A DNA stretch of 5,007 nt from Candidatus Cloacimonadota bacterium (GTDB lineage Bacteria > Muiribacteriota > UBA6191 > JACPRK01), in the NCBI GenBank assembly GCA_021772705.1, contig JAJFLN010000702.1, positions 1 to 5,007 on the forward strand, read 5' to 3'. A program made the position numbers and the translations under genes. Positions 4,602 to 5,007 of this stretch are shown piece after piece. Below the pieces are notes generated by a model, which saw only the letters and a program-made list of their open reading frames with translations, was not told where the DNA came from and made no database searches. The number at the start of each line of letters is the position of its first letter. Position 1 is the stretch's first letter.

Positions 4602-5007
4602 TCACGGCAATGCGGCTGGGCTTGCTGTCTGTGGGGGGACGATCGAGGGCACGGTTCGGTCTTCGAGTTTGGCCTGAATGGCCTCGACCAGGTAGGGGAG
4701 TACGGGGCGTAACTGCTGTTTCAGGGAGGTAATGACAGTCATCATGCGCTCAATGAAGCGGCTTCCGGCCGGGCTATGGGTCCCGTAGGAGAGCTTTCGC
4801 TTGATGACAGCCGGACGACCTGAGCGTTCGCTGGTATTGTTAGTTGGTTCCACGCCAGGGAAGCGGACGAAGGTCCAGAGAGCGGGCTCGACCTTGAGAA
4901 GCTCCTTACAGCTTCCAGCGGTCTTGGCATGCCGGCATGCGGCACCCCGTTCGAGGAGTCCCCGGACACGCTTCCGCAAAGGGGCCACGTAGCGACGGAA
5001 AGTAGCC
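4602..5007 (-). CDS. IS66-family transposase, C-terminal part, runs off the right edge
   Basis: The frame is open from the window edge to TGA 4602-4604. It carries the end of a DDE_Tnp_IS66 catalytic domain: LWTFVRFPGVEPTNNTSERS followed by GRPAVIKRKLSYGTHSPAGS and RFIERMMTVITSLKQQ. The Glu of the NNTSER motif (codon 4827-4829) is the third residue of the DDE triad; the two Asp residues would lie beyond the window. A Pro-rich tail (SIVPPQTASPAALP) closes the protein. No frameshift or internal stop is seen, so this part looks intact. It would catalyse cut-and-paste transposition together with the small TnpB-like helper typical of IS66 elements, which is not in the window. The gene is convergent with the toxin gene, 72 bp away. 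The insertion-sequence end must lie between 4530 and 4601 or nearby, but I could not place its terminal repeat. Confidence 0.88.
   Translation of the reverse strand, partial: ATFRRYVAPLRKRVRGLLERGAACRHAKTAGSCKELLKVEPALWTFVRFPGVEPTNNTSERSGRPAVIKRKLSYGTHSPAGSRFIERMMTVITSLKQQLRPVLPYLVEAIQAKLEDRTVPSIVPPQTASPAALP

Overview
The window is GC-rich bacterial DNA of accessory, eroding character. It holds one intact secreted protein of unknown function, a chain of broken genes, a toxin-antitoxin pair split by a small transposable element, and the edge of an IS66 insertion sequence. No rRNA, tRNA or core marker gene is present, so the organism cannot be named. The high GC, the paired ABC exporters, the formylglycine-generating-enzyme-like domain, the PIN toxin and the IS66 element would suit a soil or environmental bacterium (Acidobacteriota, Chloroflexota, Planctomycetota or similar), but this is a weak inference.

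Positions 1-604 carry no complete gene. There is a minus-strand remnant of a membrane protein (about 97-420), then a perfect 22-bp tandem repeat (556-599) whose second copy supplies the ribosome binding site of the next gene. Positions 605-1678 (+) encode a 357-residue protein with a signal peptide and a mostly helical, cysteine-free mature part that I do not recognise. A strong imperfect hairpin (1801-1842) lies between this gene and the minus-strand block.

Positions 1900-3392 (minus) are a mosaic of gene pieces. In transcription order they are: the start of a signal-anchored SUMF1/FGE-like protein (3392 to about 3040); the last ~60 residues of an ABC exporter ATPase (to 2843); the first ~212 residues of the next ABC exporter, overlapping it by 14 bp; and an unrelated membrane tail ending at 1900. 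At least two deletion-type junctions (about 3030-3062 and about 2220) are needed to explain this. The ABC proteins left here have no Walker motifs and cannot work as transporters.

Positions 3534-4529 (+) are a type II toxin-antitoxin locus: a promoter overlapping a palindromic operator, a CopG/ribbon-helix-helix antitoxin (3582-3842) and a PIN-family ribonuclease toxin (4095-4529). Between the two genes sits a 239-bp non-coding element (3846-4084). It has matching ends (CAATACCC), is flanked by an exact 10-bp direct repeat (GAGCTAGCCG), and is full of nested hairpins. Removing the element and one repeat copy restores an operon with the antitoxin stop 3 nt before the toxin ATG. This is the most informative observation in the window.

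From 4602 to the right edge (minus) is the C-terminal part of an IS66-family transposase, convergent with the toxin gene and running out of the window.
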